Shown: positions 11,786-21,243 of the stretch, piece after piece | Position numbering within the stretch: position 1 is the first letter of the stretch | Layout: each line of letters opens with the position of its first letter | Source: UBA7396 sp047637875 | GTDB taxonomy: Bacteria; Patescibacteriota; Gracilibacteria; BD1-5; UBA6164 | Direction: 5' to 3' | Length of the DNA stretch: 57,096 nucleotides | Assembly (NCBI GenBank): GCA_047637875.1 | Contig: JBLJBH010000023.1 | Span: 1 to 57,096, forward strand | Notes under the pieces: model-generated | Told to the model about the DNA's origin: nothing | Databases searched by the model: none | What the model saw: the letters and a program-made list of their open reading frames with translations, nothing else | Made by a program: the position numbers and the translations under genes

Positions 11786-13441
11786 TTGATTTGGAAAAGC
11801 TTGTATTGGTGGAGTAAAGTTAGATGTATATCTTGCTACTCATTTTGTGATACGGTATTCATCAAAATTTCAATTTGGAGATAAACCTGTAGAGTCACAA
11901 AAAGTTCAGATATTTTTTGCTCAAATACTATCATTATAATATTTCGTACTTGTTCAAACAACATTTCCGTTCAGAAATAATTTTGTTGTTCCAGATGATC
12001 TTGCTATTGCAACATGAATCCATTCTCATATATATGAATTTAAAGATGCGTTAAATACCTCATCACTTCACATACTAAACAAGTGAAATTGATCTCAATT
12101 ATACCGAAAAATAAATGAACCTTGCCTTGATCATAATCATCAAATATTTGTTGATTCAAAAAATGAAGCTTGATTAGTTGTATTTAATTTTATCCATAAC
12201 TCTACTGTATAATCTCAGTCTCAAAACGCATCAGTTGAGTTTGTGGTTCCATTAATATAGTCACCATTTCCATCAAAAGCAACTGATCAGTTTCAAAATT
12301 TATAAGAATTTGATACTATAGAAGAATTCCCATTATGAGAAAAAGTAGATCACTTTTCATCATTCAAATTTCCATCAAAATGATTGAGAGTTATTACGTT
12401 ATTCCAATATGGATCTCTACAAACTCATGTTGTACCATCTTCTCCATAATTACAAGTTGGAATCACTATTTCGCAATTATTTCATCAAAATCAACTTTTA
12501 CAAGTGTAATAACAACTATTTGAAATATTAGTATTTTGATAATTAGTATTTACTTGTAATCAAGTATTGTTGATTATATCAGCATGTGCAGTCACAAGAC
12601 TTCAAATACAATTATAAACCTCAGGAGTATTAATAGTTGAATCTCAAGTTACTTTTATATCAGAAATATATTTTTTTTCGCCATAATAAGCAATTCAAAC
12701 TTCATCAATATCATATCCTAGCGTCTGAGATAAACTTCAGCTATTTGAATCCCAATCAGATATAAGTACACCAGTTATAGTTAAATTATCTTTACTTGTT
12801 ATACTTTTTAATATTTGAGTTGAATTTAAATTACCGCTATCATTTCATGAAACTTTATAAGGCAAATTTTCACCTTTATCTATGACAAAATATGTTTGAT
12901 TAGATGTTAAATCACCACTTCATGTAAAAATTATACTCGGTATATTATAAACCTTAGAAGATTTTTTAAGTAGTCAAGTATAATTTCATACTACCTTTGC
13001 TTTATATCAGTATGCGTAAGTAGTCGGAATGATAATATTAGCATTATAATTTTCTAGTATGGTTGAAATCTGATATGTTAAATAATTTGTATCAGTACCA
13101 TAAATATAATTATCATTTAATAAAGGATCAACTGGCGTTTTACTTAAACTAAGTTGTCTTGATATAGTATCTCAAATACTTCCAACATAAATCAAATCTA
13201 GTCAATCAACTTGTCATGTTGAGGTAATATTTTCAGGAACTGGATATATTCAAACTTTTGTTTTATATATCTCTAATGACTTCTGAAAATTATTAATATT
13301 TGCTAATCTATTACTATCTCTTGAATCTTTTGTATATCATTGAAAACTTACAAACGCAATAGTCGCAAGTATTCCTAATATGGTAATTACAATAATAAGT
13401 TCTACCAATGTAAAAGCATTTTTCTTTTTTTGTATATTCAT
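11783..13441 (-). CDS. Type IV pilin-like protein with C-terminal LamG/concanavalin-like domain
   Basis: A 552-residue protein. The N-terminus has a basic leader then AFTLVELIIVITILGILAT, the class III prepilin signature with Phe +1 and Glu +5 and the assembling hydrophobic helix. An ordinary pseudopilin-like region follows to about residue 270. Around residues 273-325 lies a cysteine module (CIGSL ... NTNYQ ... CYYTCKSGFGGNNCE) with EGF-like spacing that recurs in the gene at 35750. From ~345 to 545 is a LamG/concanavalin-like jellyroll (LNHFDGNLNDEKG, YTVELWIKL, GEWIHVAIARSSGTTKLFLN, IGTFCDSTG, FDEYRITKGVARYTSNF). LamG domains bind glycans or proteins. Inferred role: surface adhesin displayed through the pilus or secretion machinery. 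At 552 residues it is far longer than a standard pilin. Confidence 0.88.
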
Positions 13442-13500
13442 AAATTTTAGTTATATTTTAAGCACGGGAAGTATAATACATTAAAAAAAAATTGCAAATA

Positions 13501-13534
13501 AAAAAAATCACTTTCAAACGAAAGTGATTTTTTT
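13501..13534. terminator. Terminator downstream of rpsO copy 1
   Basis: The arms 13501-13515 and 13520-13534 are reverse complements (core ATCACTTTC/GAAAGTGAT) flanked by A/T runs. It ends the rpsO transcript on the minus strand just before the pilin-like gene leader. Confidence 0.85.
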
Positions 13535-13535
13535 A

Positions 13536-13799
13536 TTATTTTCTTAATTCTAATTTTGCTAAAATTTCTTCGTATTTTTCAATACTTGTTTTTTTCAAGT
13601 AATTTAACATTTTTCTTCTTTTTGCAACCATAAGCATAATACCTCTTCTTGAGTGATTATCTTTTTTATGTAATTCTAAGTGTTCTTTTAAAGCTTCAAT
13701 TCTTGAAGTTAAAATAGCAATTTGAACTTCTGGAGATCCAGTGTCTTTTTTGTCTCTAGCAAAATCTGCTATAACTTGTTTTTTTTCTGCTCTTTGCAT
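13536..13799 (-). CDS. rpsO: 30S ribosomal protein S15, copy 1
   Basis: A full-length 87-residue S15. Conserved elements are DTGSPEVQIAILTSRI, the HKKDNHSRRGIMLMVAKRR segment that contacts 16S helix 22, and the C-terminal LKKTSIEKYEEIL helix. S15 is a primary 16S rRNA binder that nucleates the 30S platform. This copy has only two glycines, coded GGA and GGT, so it contains no TGA at all, unlike nearly every other gene here. A second copy lies at 56669-56932 and differs at a handful of residues, such as QRAE/ERAE, ARDKKD/ARTKGD and TSIEK/TNIEK. Both share an upstream hairpin, and copy 1 has a much longer leader. Confidence 0.96.
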   Translation of the reverse strand: MQRAEKKQVIADFARDKKDTGSPEVQIAILTSRIEALKEHLELHKKDNHSRRGIMLMVAKRRKMLNYLKKTSIEKYEEILAKLELRK

Positions 13800-14000
13800 A
13801 TACAGTATTTTTAAAAAATAAAATTTTCTAAATATGAAATAATTTCAATATTTACTTTCAAAATTGCGTTACTCGCTCATCATAGATAACTATGTTTCGC
13901 TCCGTTACTCATTTTTCAAGCAAATCTTTTTATTCTTTCATATTTATGTTTTTGTATTCTAACCGGAAAATACACCAGTAAAAATGACTTTGTAATTATA
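13800..14000 (-). promoter_or_regulatory. rpsO copy 1 promoter and 5' leader with hairpin
   Basis: On the minus strand a TATAAT -10 box (13995-14000) is followed about 12-18 nt later by a small hairpin CTGG-loop-CCGG (13963-13978), then 163 nt to the start codon. The same TATAAT-hairpin order stands before rpsO copy 2. The stem pairs U-G next to G-C, resembling the GU/GC motif that S15 binds in 16S rRNA and in several rpsO leaders. The leader also contains a locally GC-richer stretch at about 13865-13922, with a short ACATAG/CTATG stem, absent from copy 2. Autoregulation by S15 is inference. Confidence 0.55.
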
Positions 14001-14032
14001 TGAAATTTTTTTATATTGCTAATGATTTTTTA

Positions 14033-14620
14033 TTAAATCATTAGTTCTAAAATTTGAACTCAATTTTTTGTAAATTCTTCATCATTTCAAACTATTTTTA
14101 TAATACAAGATTTATCAATTAACTGATTTTTTTCAAGTTCTTCTAATATAAAAAAAGATTCTTTATCAAATATTTCTGCTGAATAATTTTGAATAATTTC
14201 TTCTAATTCATCTTCATCTTTTATATCATTTTCTAAAGTTAAACAAATTCAATTTAATAAAAGTCAGAAATTTTTTAAATCATAATTTTTATCAACTAAA
14301 TATTCTAAAAATAAAGCTTCATTATCTTTGTTTATGAAAGTATTTGGAATCATAACATCTCAAAATAAAGTGTCTAGATCATCCAGTGAAAGCGCTGTTC
14401 AAAGATGAAAAAATTGAATAACTTCAAAATTTTTCATAGCATAAGAAATAATATTTTTTATATTTTCTCCAAAAATAAGAACAATATTAGCTTCATCAAT
14501 AAGTTTTGAGTAAATTTCTAAATCATCTATTTTTTCTTTTAAATCAAGATTAAAAGTTTTAATAATTTCATTTTTAATATTGTTATTGTTTGTTTGTATA
14601 ATTTTTGCAAAAATATTCAT
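14033..14620 (-). CDS. Hypothetical acidic protein
   Basis: A 195-residue protein starting MNIFAKIIQTNNNNIKNEI. It is rich in Asp, Glu, Leu and Ile, with no membrane span and no catalytic motif I recognise. The central part (ANIVLIFGENIKNIISYAMK) looks like a beta-alpha unit and the rest like amphipathic helices. It ends 33 nt before the rpsO -10 box on the same strand. The polA-like gene starts 75 nt away in the opposite direction, so the gap 14621-14694 probably holds divergent promoters. Function unknown. Confidence 0.65.
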
Positions 14621-14694
14621 AAGTTCTTAGTTAATTTGTAATTTAATATTTTTTATTATAATGCAAAGTATAGTTAAAACATAATAAAATCAAA

Positions 14695-15957
14695 ATGAAA
14701 AAAATTTATTTAATTGACTGAAACTCTTTTATTTATCGTATGTTTTTTGCAATTCCAGAATTTAAAACAAAAGACTGATTTTATGTAAATGCTCTTTTTT
14801 GAATGGCAAAATTTTTTACATGACAACTAACTCGTGAAAATCCTGATTATTTAGTTTTTATAAAAGATGCTAAGTGAGATAATTTTCGTCATCAAATTTA
14901 TTCTGATTACAAAGCGACTCGTGATAGAATGCCTGATAATTTAAGAAGCCAGATTTCTTTGATTGAAGAGATGATTTGAAAAATGTGATTTGATATAATT
15001 GAAATACCAAATTGTGAAGCTGATGATGTTATTTGAACTTTGGCAACAAGTCTATGACAAGATAAAAATAATGAAGTTTTTATACTTTCTTGAGATAAAG
15101 ATTTGTATAGTTTAGCTACGCAAAATGTCAAAATTTATGACACAATGAAAAATAAAATTTATGATTATGATTTAGCAAAAACAAAATTTGATGTAAATCC
15201 TGAACATATTATTGATTATTTAGCAATTGTTTGAGATACTTCTGATAATATTCCTTGAGTTGCTTGATTTTGACCTAAAAAAGCTGTTGATCTCATAAAT
15301 AAATACTGAACAGTTGAAGAAATTTTTGAACATATTGATGATGAAGATTTTATTTTAAGTTGAAAAACTCTAGAAAAACTTCGTGAAAGCAGGGAAATAG
15401 CATTTTTATCAAAAAAGTTAGCTACAATCAAAAAAGATGTTGAACTTGATAATTTTTATTTAGAAAAATTTCTTTTTGATAAAGATAAGATTTTAAATGA
15501 CGATATAAAAAAATTTTTCAAAAAATACGAATTTAATTCTCTTTATAAAGAGGAAAAAACTCTAAAAACTTGGAATGATTTATGATTAAAACCAAAAATT
15601 ATTCAAAATGATAAAGATTTAGAAGATTTAAAAGAAATTATTAAAAAGTATCAAAAAGTATTTTTTGATACAGAAACTACATCTCTTGAAATCATGAAGG
15701 CAAATTTAGTTTGAGTGAGTATTTATCTTGATGATGAGCATTTGTATTACATAAATCATATGCACGAATGAGAAAAAGTTACAAGTGAAAAATTAAAAGA
15801 ATTTATTAATTTTTTGTTTGATTTAGATATTGAAATAATCGGACACAATATAAAATATGATTTAGAAATAATCAAAAATTTTCTAAATTCTAAAAATACA
15901 CAAAAAAGTCAAGTGAAAAAAGAGGAAACTCATTGACAAATGACTCTTGGAATATAA
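14695..15957 (+). CDS. DNA polymerase I N-terminal part: 5'-3' exonuclease plus partial 3'-5' exonuclease, no polymerase domain
   Basis: A 420-residue protein. Residues 1-285 are a complete PolA-type 5'-3' exonuclease: IYLIDGNSFIYRMFFA, YKATRDRMPDNLRSQ, CEADDVIGTLA, FILSGDKDLYSLA and VGDTSDNIPGVAGFGPKKA hold the metal-binding aspartates and the helix-hairpin-helix. Residues ~310-400 start a DnaQ-like domain with exo I FDTETTS and exo II GHNIKYDLE. The protein then stops before exo III and lacks the polymerase fold entirely. The last residues are GQMTLGI, resembling the C-terminal clamp-binding motif of DinB (QLVLGL). Expected role: flap and RNA-primer removal in lagging-strand processing. HtpX follows 36 nt later, so no polymerase fragment lies downstream. 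Confidence 0.88.
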
Positions 15958-15993
15958 AATAAGATTTCAAATTTTATAATTAATTTTAAAAAC

Positions 15994-16893
15994 ATGATTA
16001 AAAGAATATTTTTATTTTTACTTACAAATATAGCAGTAATAGTTGTTATTGGAATTGTTATAGCAATTTTAGAAAATATTTTGTGAATCAATATTAGTTG
16101 ATATTCAAGTAGTTATGTATCTATATTTATCTACGCAATTATTGTATGATTTTCTTGAGCTTTCATTTCATTATTTTTATCAAAATGGATGGCAAAAAGA
16201 GCTTACAATATAGCTTTGATGACAAGAGAGAATTTTTGAGATTTTAGTGAAAAAGAAAAATTTGTATACGAAGTAGTTTCAAGACTTGCTGAAAATAATC
16301 GTATTGAAATGCCAGAAGTTTGAGTATATGAATCAGCTGATCCAAATGCTTTTGCAACTTGAGCAACAAAAAATAGTTCTTTAGTTGCAGTTTCAACTGG
16401 ACTTCTGGATTTAATGAATAAAGATGAAATAGAATGAGTAATAGGTCACGAAATGGCTCATATACTTAATTGAGATATGGTAACTATGACTTTATTACAA
16501 TGAGTTGTTAATACATTTGTAGTTTTTTTATCAAGAGTTTTAGCAAATATTTTTGATAATGTGACTGATGGAAAATTTTGAACACTTTGATATATATTAG
16601 TAAGTATAGTTTTAGAAATTTGTTTTTGAATTTTAGCTTCATTAATAGTTATGGGATTTTCAAGACATAGAGAATTTAGAGCTGATGAGGGAAGTGCTAT
16701 ATTTGTATGAAAGCAAAAAATGATTGCTTGACTTAGAGCTTTACAAAAAATGCAAAATATAGCATCTGGAGATAATGAATCTCTTGCAACTATGAAAATT
16801 TCAACTCATAAAAGATGAGGAATTATGGCATTATTTTCTTCTCATCCTGATTTAGAAGATAGAATTAAAAATTTAGAAAGTAAAGTATTTTAA
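15994..16893 (+). CDS. htpX: M48 metalloprotease HtpX
   Basis: A 299-residue membrane zinc protease. Two N-terminal membrane spans (about 5-30 and 40-65) precede the catalytic domain. GHEMAHILNGD carries the zinc ligands His152 and His156 and catalytic Glu. Two further hydrophobic segments come next, and then SRHREFRADEGSA supplies the downstream Glu ligand. HtpX degrades misfolded membrane proteins, with the active site on the cytoplasmic side. Glycines in the catalytic region are partly TGA. The gene ends at a strong hairpin terminator and is probably co-transcribed with the truncated polA gene 36 nt upstream. Confidence 0.95.
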
Positions 16894-16899
16894 ATAAAG

Positions 16900-16932
16900 A
16901 AAAAGCCGTAACTATTATTTACGGCTTTTTTT
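16900..16932. terminator. Bidirectional terminator after htpX
   Basis: The arms 16900-16911 and 16919-16930 (AAAAAGCCGTAA / TTACGGCTTTTT) close a 7-nt loop, and a T-run follows. It separates htpX from the foreign-looking chemoreceptor gene. Confidence 0.85.
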
Positions 16933-16943
16933 AATCGCTTTAC

Positions 16944-18536
16944 CTATCAGACACGGAATTGAATCACCATGTCGGTAAGTTCAGCACTCATATCACCTAA
17001 ATGTTCACCTTCTTTTTTGATCAAGTTAGCAATATCTAGGTTCTGTGTTTGTGTTTGGGTAATACTAGCAATACTTTGGCTAATTCCTCCGATCATTTGT
17101 ATTTGGGAATTCATGGCATTTTGCACACCAAGTGCGAGGTCTTTCATCTCCTCTACATCCTTGCGGATATGCGATATTGACTCACCAATAATCCCAGATT
17201 GGTTATTGACTTCTTTCGCAGCAGTCGAACTTTGAGACATCTTGTCAAAGGCATTGTTGATGCCAGACTGCAAGTTGCATACCATTGCCTCGATTTCAGC
17301 AGATGAGTCTTTGGTTTTTTGAGCAAGTTTACGGACTTCATCCGCAACCACTGCAAAACCTCGTCCTGCATCGCCTGCACGAGCTGCTTCGATTGCTGCG
17401 TTGAGCGCTAGAAGGTTAGTTTGATCAGAAATCTCCCGAATTTGAGTAAGAATAGAAGAAATGTTGTCCGACAATTGTTTCACATCAGTAATCACATTTC
17501 CTGTGGTATTGATATGCTCGACCATTTCGGCAATTTGACCAAGAATAGCGTCAACTGCCTTATTGGAAGTATTTACATCATGTACCGCAGAAAGTGCTGT
17601 TTCAGCCGTTTTATTGGCATTTAGTGAAACTTCGCGTACGCTATCCACCATTGTAGTGATGGAGTCTTCCACATTACAAACTTCACGTTGTCCTTTCTCA
17701 ATTTCTTGTTGAATACGAAAAATCAGTTCGTTGTTTGCATTAGTGTGCTCACTCAGATACTGGGAAGATTCTGCAAGTCGCCCGAGAGCCGTTCGATTAC
17801 GAGCCCTGAGGAAACGATTTTCAAACTCCAATTGTCCGACTTCATCGTTGGTCCCGGTAAACATCTGGGCGATAATCGGGTTGTGAATAAATTTCCGTGA
17901 GGTAGCTGCAAAACGTCGAAGCTTGCTTGTAAACAGTGTTGCGATTACATAGCAAGCTACGAACCCTGAGCCAACAAATGGAAGTGTATACCACAGCGGC
18001 TCGTCAATATAGTGCAATATACCAAGCCATGCAAACCAAATAAAAATCAAAGCAGTCGAGAGAATGGCCATCGATTTGGTTCTCATCGACCACATATTTG
18101 GATTCCACGCCGGATAGAGCGATGCCTTTCCTTGGTTGACACGATGGTAGATTTTTTCAGCCCTTGCAATATCCTCAGCTTTCGGCTTGATACGTACTGA
18201 CTGGTAGCCGATGAGCTTTTCATCCTTGTACAAAGGACTTACAAACGCTTCTACCCAATAGTGATCCCCATTTTTGGCACGATTTTTCACGATACCAATC
18301 CAGCTTTTTTCTTGCTTGAGGTCATCCCAAAGATTCTGGAATACTCCTGAGGGAACATCTTCAGACCGTACCACATTGTGTGACTTTCCGATGAGCTCCT
18401 CTTTGCTAAAACCTGAAATCTTCACAAACGCATCATTTGCGTAGGTAATAATTCCTTTAGGGTCCGTCATTGAAACCAAAACATCGTGTTCATTGAAGAA
18501 CACCTCTTTGCCGCTATGTGGGCCGTTGTTTTTCAT
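16944..18536 (-). CDS. PAS-domain methyl-accepting chemotaxis protein (Aer-like), foreign base composition
   Basis: About 529 residues from the chosen start. A PAS domain (residues ~15-115; FISGFSKEELIGK-like and DHYWVEAFVSPLY segments) resembles the FAD/redox sensor of Aer. One or two membrane spans lie at ~155-205, then a HAMP-like linker. The long coiled-coil signalling domain has the hairpin tip NLLALNAAIEAARAGDAGRG. It would couple energy or redox sensing to CheA/CheW, but no che or flagellar gene is in the window. Base composition is near balanced, glycines use GGN, and TGA occurs only as the terminal codon (16947-16949), immediately followed by TAG (16944-16946), so it ends under either code. 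Start at 18536 chosen because GAGGTG lies 4 nt upstream; an upstream ATG at 18557 is in frame. Probably transferred from a standard-code bacterium, possibly a host or prey. Confidence 0.9.
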
Positions 18537-18561
18537 GATACACCTCGTAGAAGTCAAAATG

Positions 18562-18612
18562 TTGGAAAAAATAAAAGAACTATAACCTCCGTATTTATAG
18601 TCCTTTTTTATA
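18562..18612. terminator. Hairpin terminator between nuclease and chemoreceptor genes
   Basis: ACTATAA (18579-18585) and TTATAGT (18595-18601) form a stem with a 9-nt loop. The plus side is followed by CCTTTTTTA and the minus side by TTCTTTTATTTTTT, so it can end transcripts from either direction. With the htpX terminator it brackets the foreign gene. Confidence 0.65.
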
Positions 18613-18631
18613 TTTTGTCAATTAAAATGCT

Positions 18632-19021
18632 TTAAATTTTATACTCTTTATACTCAACTTTATTTTCAATTATCTTATCTCTGATCATTTTTTCATTTAT
18701 ATTGAGTTTTGAGCTCCCAGACTTTACTTCTAGAAAAATTATTTTTCTAAGATTTCATTCATTTAAACCATCAAAAACGATGTAATCGACACCTTTTCCT
18801 ACAAAAGTCATATCTCGAGGTTGATAGGGAAAATTTGGTAAAAACGGAAGTACTTTTTCATATACTTCTCATAATATTACAGATTTTGATTTTTTTATTG
18901 ATAAAGCTCTTTCGTCTTTTAGTGTTTTATATTTAATAATTTTTCATATTAAAATTCATACAAAAAGTCAAAAAATAATTCAAATTATAAGTATAAAAAT
19001 TTCTTTTAGTTCTAGAAACAT
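18632..19021 (-). CDS. Predicted membrane-anchored endonuclease related to Holliday-junction resolvases
   Basis: A 129-residue protein. Residues 5-26 are a hydrophobic anchor (IFILIIGIIFGLFVGILIG). After a charged linker comes a short nuclease fold: YIVFDGLNEG supplies the metal Asp and KIIFLEVKSGSS the E-x-K pair of PD-(D/E)xK nucleases. This order matches the family of secreted or membrane endonucleases distantly related to archaeal Hjc. Its role is not established; DNA processing at the cell surface or uptake would suit the family. It sits 1 nt downstream of the mscS stop, so the two are co-transcribed. Confidence 0.8.
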
Positions 19022-19022
19022 A

Positions 19023-19613
19023 TTATTTTTTATTTGTAAAATTCTCAACTACTGAACTTGTAATTATTTCATTTGGAACCATAATTTCATGTCATGTAGT
19101 ATTTCTAAGTTTTAGATAAATTAATCAAATATCCTCAACAGTTCATTCAAAGTTTCAGATTTTTATTTGATCTCAGATTTCAAAAGGTCTATTTATTAAA
19201 ACATTTACTGCTCAAAATATATTTGCAACAGTCTTTTGACTTGCTAGGGCTAAGGCTAGTCATCAGATACCGGCTCAAGTAAGTAAAGCTCAAACATTAT
19301 AGCCAAGATTTGAAATAATTGTGATAATTCAAAATATCCAAACAACTATTTTTAAAATCTTTTTTAGTATTGGTAAAATATGTTTTGAAAGTGATTTTTT
19401 CCCATCTTTTTTTGATATTTTTGTAAATATTGTTTCGATAATATTTGTAAATAAGAAAACAATAGCAAAAATAAAAGAAATATAATAAATTTTATCAAGA
19501 TTTATATAGTTGTTTATTAGGTTTGTTATATTTTTATTTAAAAATCATTCTTTTAGAATATAGAGTGATAAAAAATAAACGATTCCAAATATTATGTAGA
19601 AATATTTTTTCAT
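19023..19613 (-). CDS. MscS-family mechanosensitive channel (short)
   Basis: A 196-residue protein. Three hydrophobic spans are visible. The pore helix region WALLTWAGIGGLALALASQ and the following beta domain NRPFEIGDQIKIWNFEGTVEDIGL match MscS. The C-terminal alpha/beta cage is absent, as in the shorter relatives. Channels of this family open on membrane tension and release solutes in osmotic downshock. Start at the first ATG before the first span. The endonuclease gene follows after 1 nt. Confidence 0.9.
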
Positions 19614-19637
19614 AATAGAATTTAATTAGTAAATAGA

Positions 19638-19700
19638 AAAAATTGAAAAAAATAAAAATCACATAGAAATAATATGCGATTTTTATTTTTTTCAATTTTT
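19638..19700. terminator. Long hairpin upstream of mscS, probable terminator
   Basis: The 23-nt arms 19638-19660 and 19678-19700 are reverse complements with a 17-nt loop and A/T runs on both flanks. It would end the minus-strand transcript from the unknown gene at 19781-21142 before mscS begins. Confidence 0.75.
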
Positions 19701-19780
19701 TTTTAATATTATATTTTATATTCTTTGTATTCAATTTTTTTTTGACCATTTTTTATTTATTATGTAGTAGTTTTTAACAT

Positions 19781-21142
19781 TTATTTCATAACAATATTGT
19801 ATCAAAACTTTTCTCCTATTTCATCAGAAATATAGGTGATTTTATTTTTTATTTCTTTTAATTTTTGATGATGAAGTGTTATTTCTATCACTTTTAAATC
19901 AGCAAATATTGATATATGCATATCATTTTCTCATAAGCCTGAGAGATCTATAATATGCGCAATATCAGCGAGTATGTAATTGAGAATATTTATATGAATT
20001 TTAGATATTTTTCATTCAATAGTAAATTGCTCAATAATATGTTCGTAGTTCAAACTTGATTTTTGAACTTCACTCACAATATAGTAAGAATCTTTTCATT
20101 TAATAGCTACTAATCATGCATCTTTTAGAGCTTTCAATCATAAAGCTACTCTATTATATAAATCTTCACCGTAAGTATTTATAAAATTTCTTGATTTAAA
20201 AAAAATAGATTGGCTATTTTTTGATAAAATTTCTTTTTTGAGTAGTGAGGCAAAATCTTTATTTTTGTAATTTTGAAATACTATATCAAACTTTTCTTCA
20301 AACTCTCTTGTATCAGTTGGAAAATATTGCTTTACAAAGTTTCAAAACACGAGTGATTTGAAATCAAATAAATAGTTTAGTTGTCCATTTTTTCCATTTT
20401 TAATCATGATTCAAACTCAAGGACCTCTGATTTTGAGTTTTTTTAGAAAAGTTAAAATAATAGTTTCACTTTCTGGATATCCATTTTTTTCGAAATACTC
20501 TTGTATTTCCTGAATACTAAAAATGCTTTTTAACTTTTTTACTACTATATGAGTTATAAACTCATAAAATAAATGAGTTTTTTTGTCATATATTTCTTGA
20601 GAATCAGAATTTACTATACATAGAGCTTTTTTAAAATTTTCACTTTGAAATTCAGCTTTTTCATTAAATTCATTTGGTTTAAAATCTAAAACAAATCAAA
20701 ATCCATGTATAAATGTAAAAATTATTGCTTGCTCGCTTGCTAGGAGTGAAAAAACTTTCATCATGGATGTATTATTTTCTGTATGAAACTTTTTTCATTC
20801 TTTGAGTGCATTAATTATTTCTTCCATTTTAGCATCTAAAAACTCTTTATTTCTAAAACGAGCTGTATAAATTTGTGATTTTTCCCTCAAAATAGTTTCC
20901 CAATTTCTTGGAAAACCTTTTAACATTATAGTTCTATCTATTTTTTTTCATAAAATTTTTCTAATTTTCTTTGAATTTTTTTGTACTTCTTTTTTTAATT
21001 CATCAGTATTTATATCCTGTTCAGAGATAATTATTTGTACCATTTTTTCAAATTTACCTAAAGTTATATCCATTTCTTTGGAAATGTGTTTTTTAACTCA
21101 AAGCGAATTTTGTATGAGTTTTGATTGTAGTGGTGTCAGCAT
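19781..21142 (-). CDS. Unknown protein, related to the gene at 21911
   Basis: A 453-residue soluble protein I cannot assign. It starts MLTPLQSKLIQNSLGVKKHI. The middle is helical with many Lys and Glu. Around residues 340-375 a winged-helix-like unit appears (NRVALGLKALKDAGLVAIKG then YYIVSE). The last ~70 residues end DEIGEKFGYNIVMK. Both of these parts align by eye with NRILIKLIHLGIIGRKG and DEISEKKGINIFLK in the protein encoded at 21911-23419. The two are therefore probably paralogues of one lineage-specific family, with a TPR-like gene between them. A DNA-binding or regulatory role is possible from the winged-helix-like part only. Confidence 0.6.
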
Positions 21143-21224
21143 ACACAATAGTATATAAATAAATATTTTTAAATTTATTATACAATAAAAAACTAAAAGT
21201 CAATTAATGTTTTATAATAAAAAG

Positions 21225-21243
21225 AGATAGATTTACTCTATCT
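21225..21243 (-). terminator. Short hairpin at the 3' end of the TPR-like gene
   Basis: AGATAG (21225-21230) and CTATCT (21238-21243) pair across a 7-nt loop. On the minus strand the stem is followed by CTTTTTAT. The right arm contains the TAG stop of the gene. A weak to moderate terminator. Confidence 0.5.

Noticed and set aside
13855..13930. Possible tRNA in the GC-richer rpsO leader
   Set aside because: No acceptor stem, T-loop GTTCGA-type motif or cloverleaf could be drawn.
15958..15993. Frameshifted remainder of the PolA polymerase domain
   Set aside because: Only 36 nt separate the stop from htpX, so no polymerase remnant is present downstream.
16969..18200. Several plus-strand frames across the chemoreceptor gene
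   Set aside because: The minus-strand frame is a full PAS-MCP protein; the plus frames are open only because the DNA is less AT-rich.
19534..19749. Minus-strand frame starting MVKKKLNTKN
   Set aside because: It runs through a long terminator hairpin and then reads the mscS start in the wrong frame; lysine/phenylalanine runs reflect AT-rich hairpin arms.
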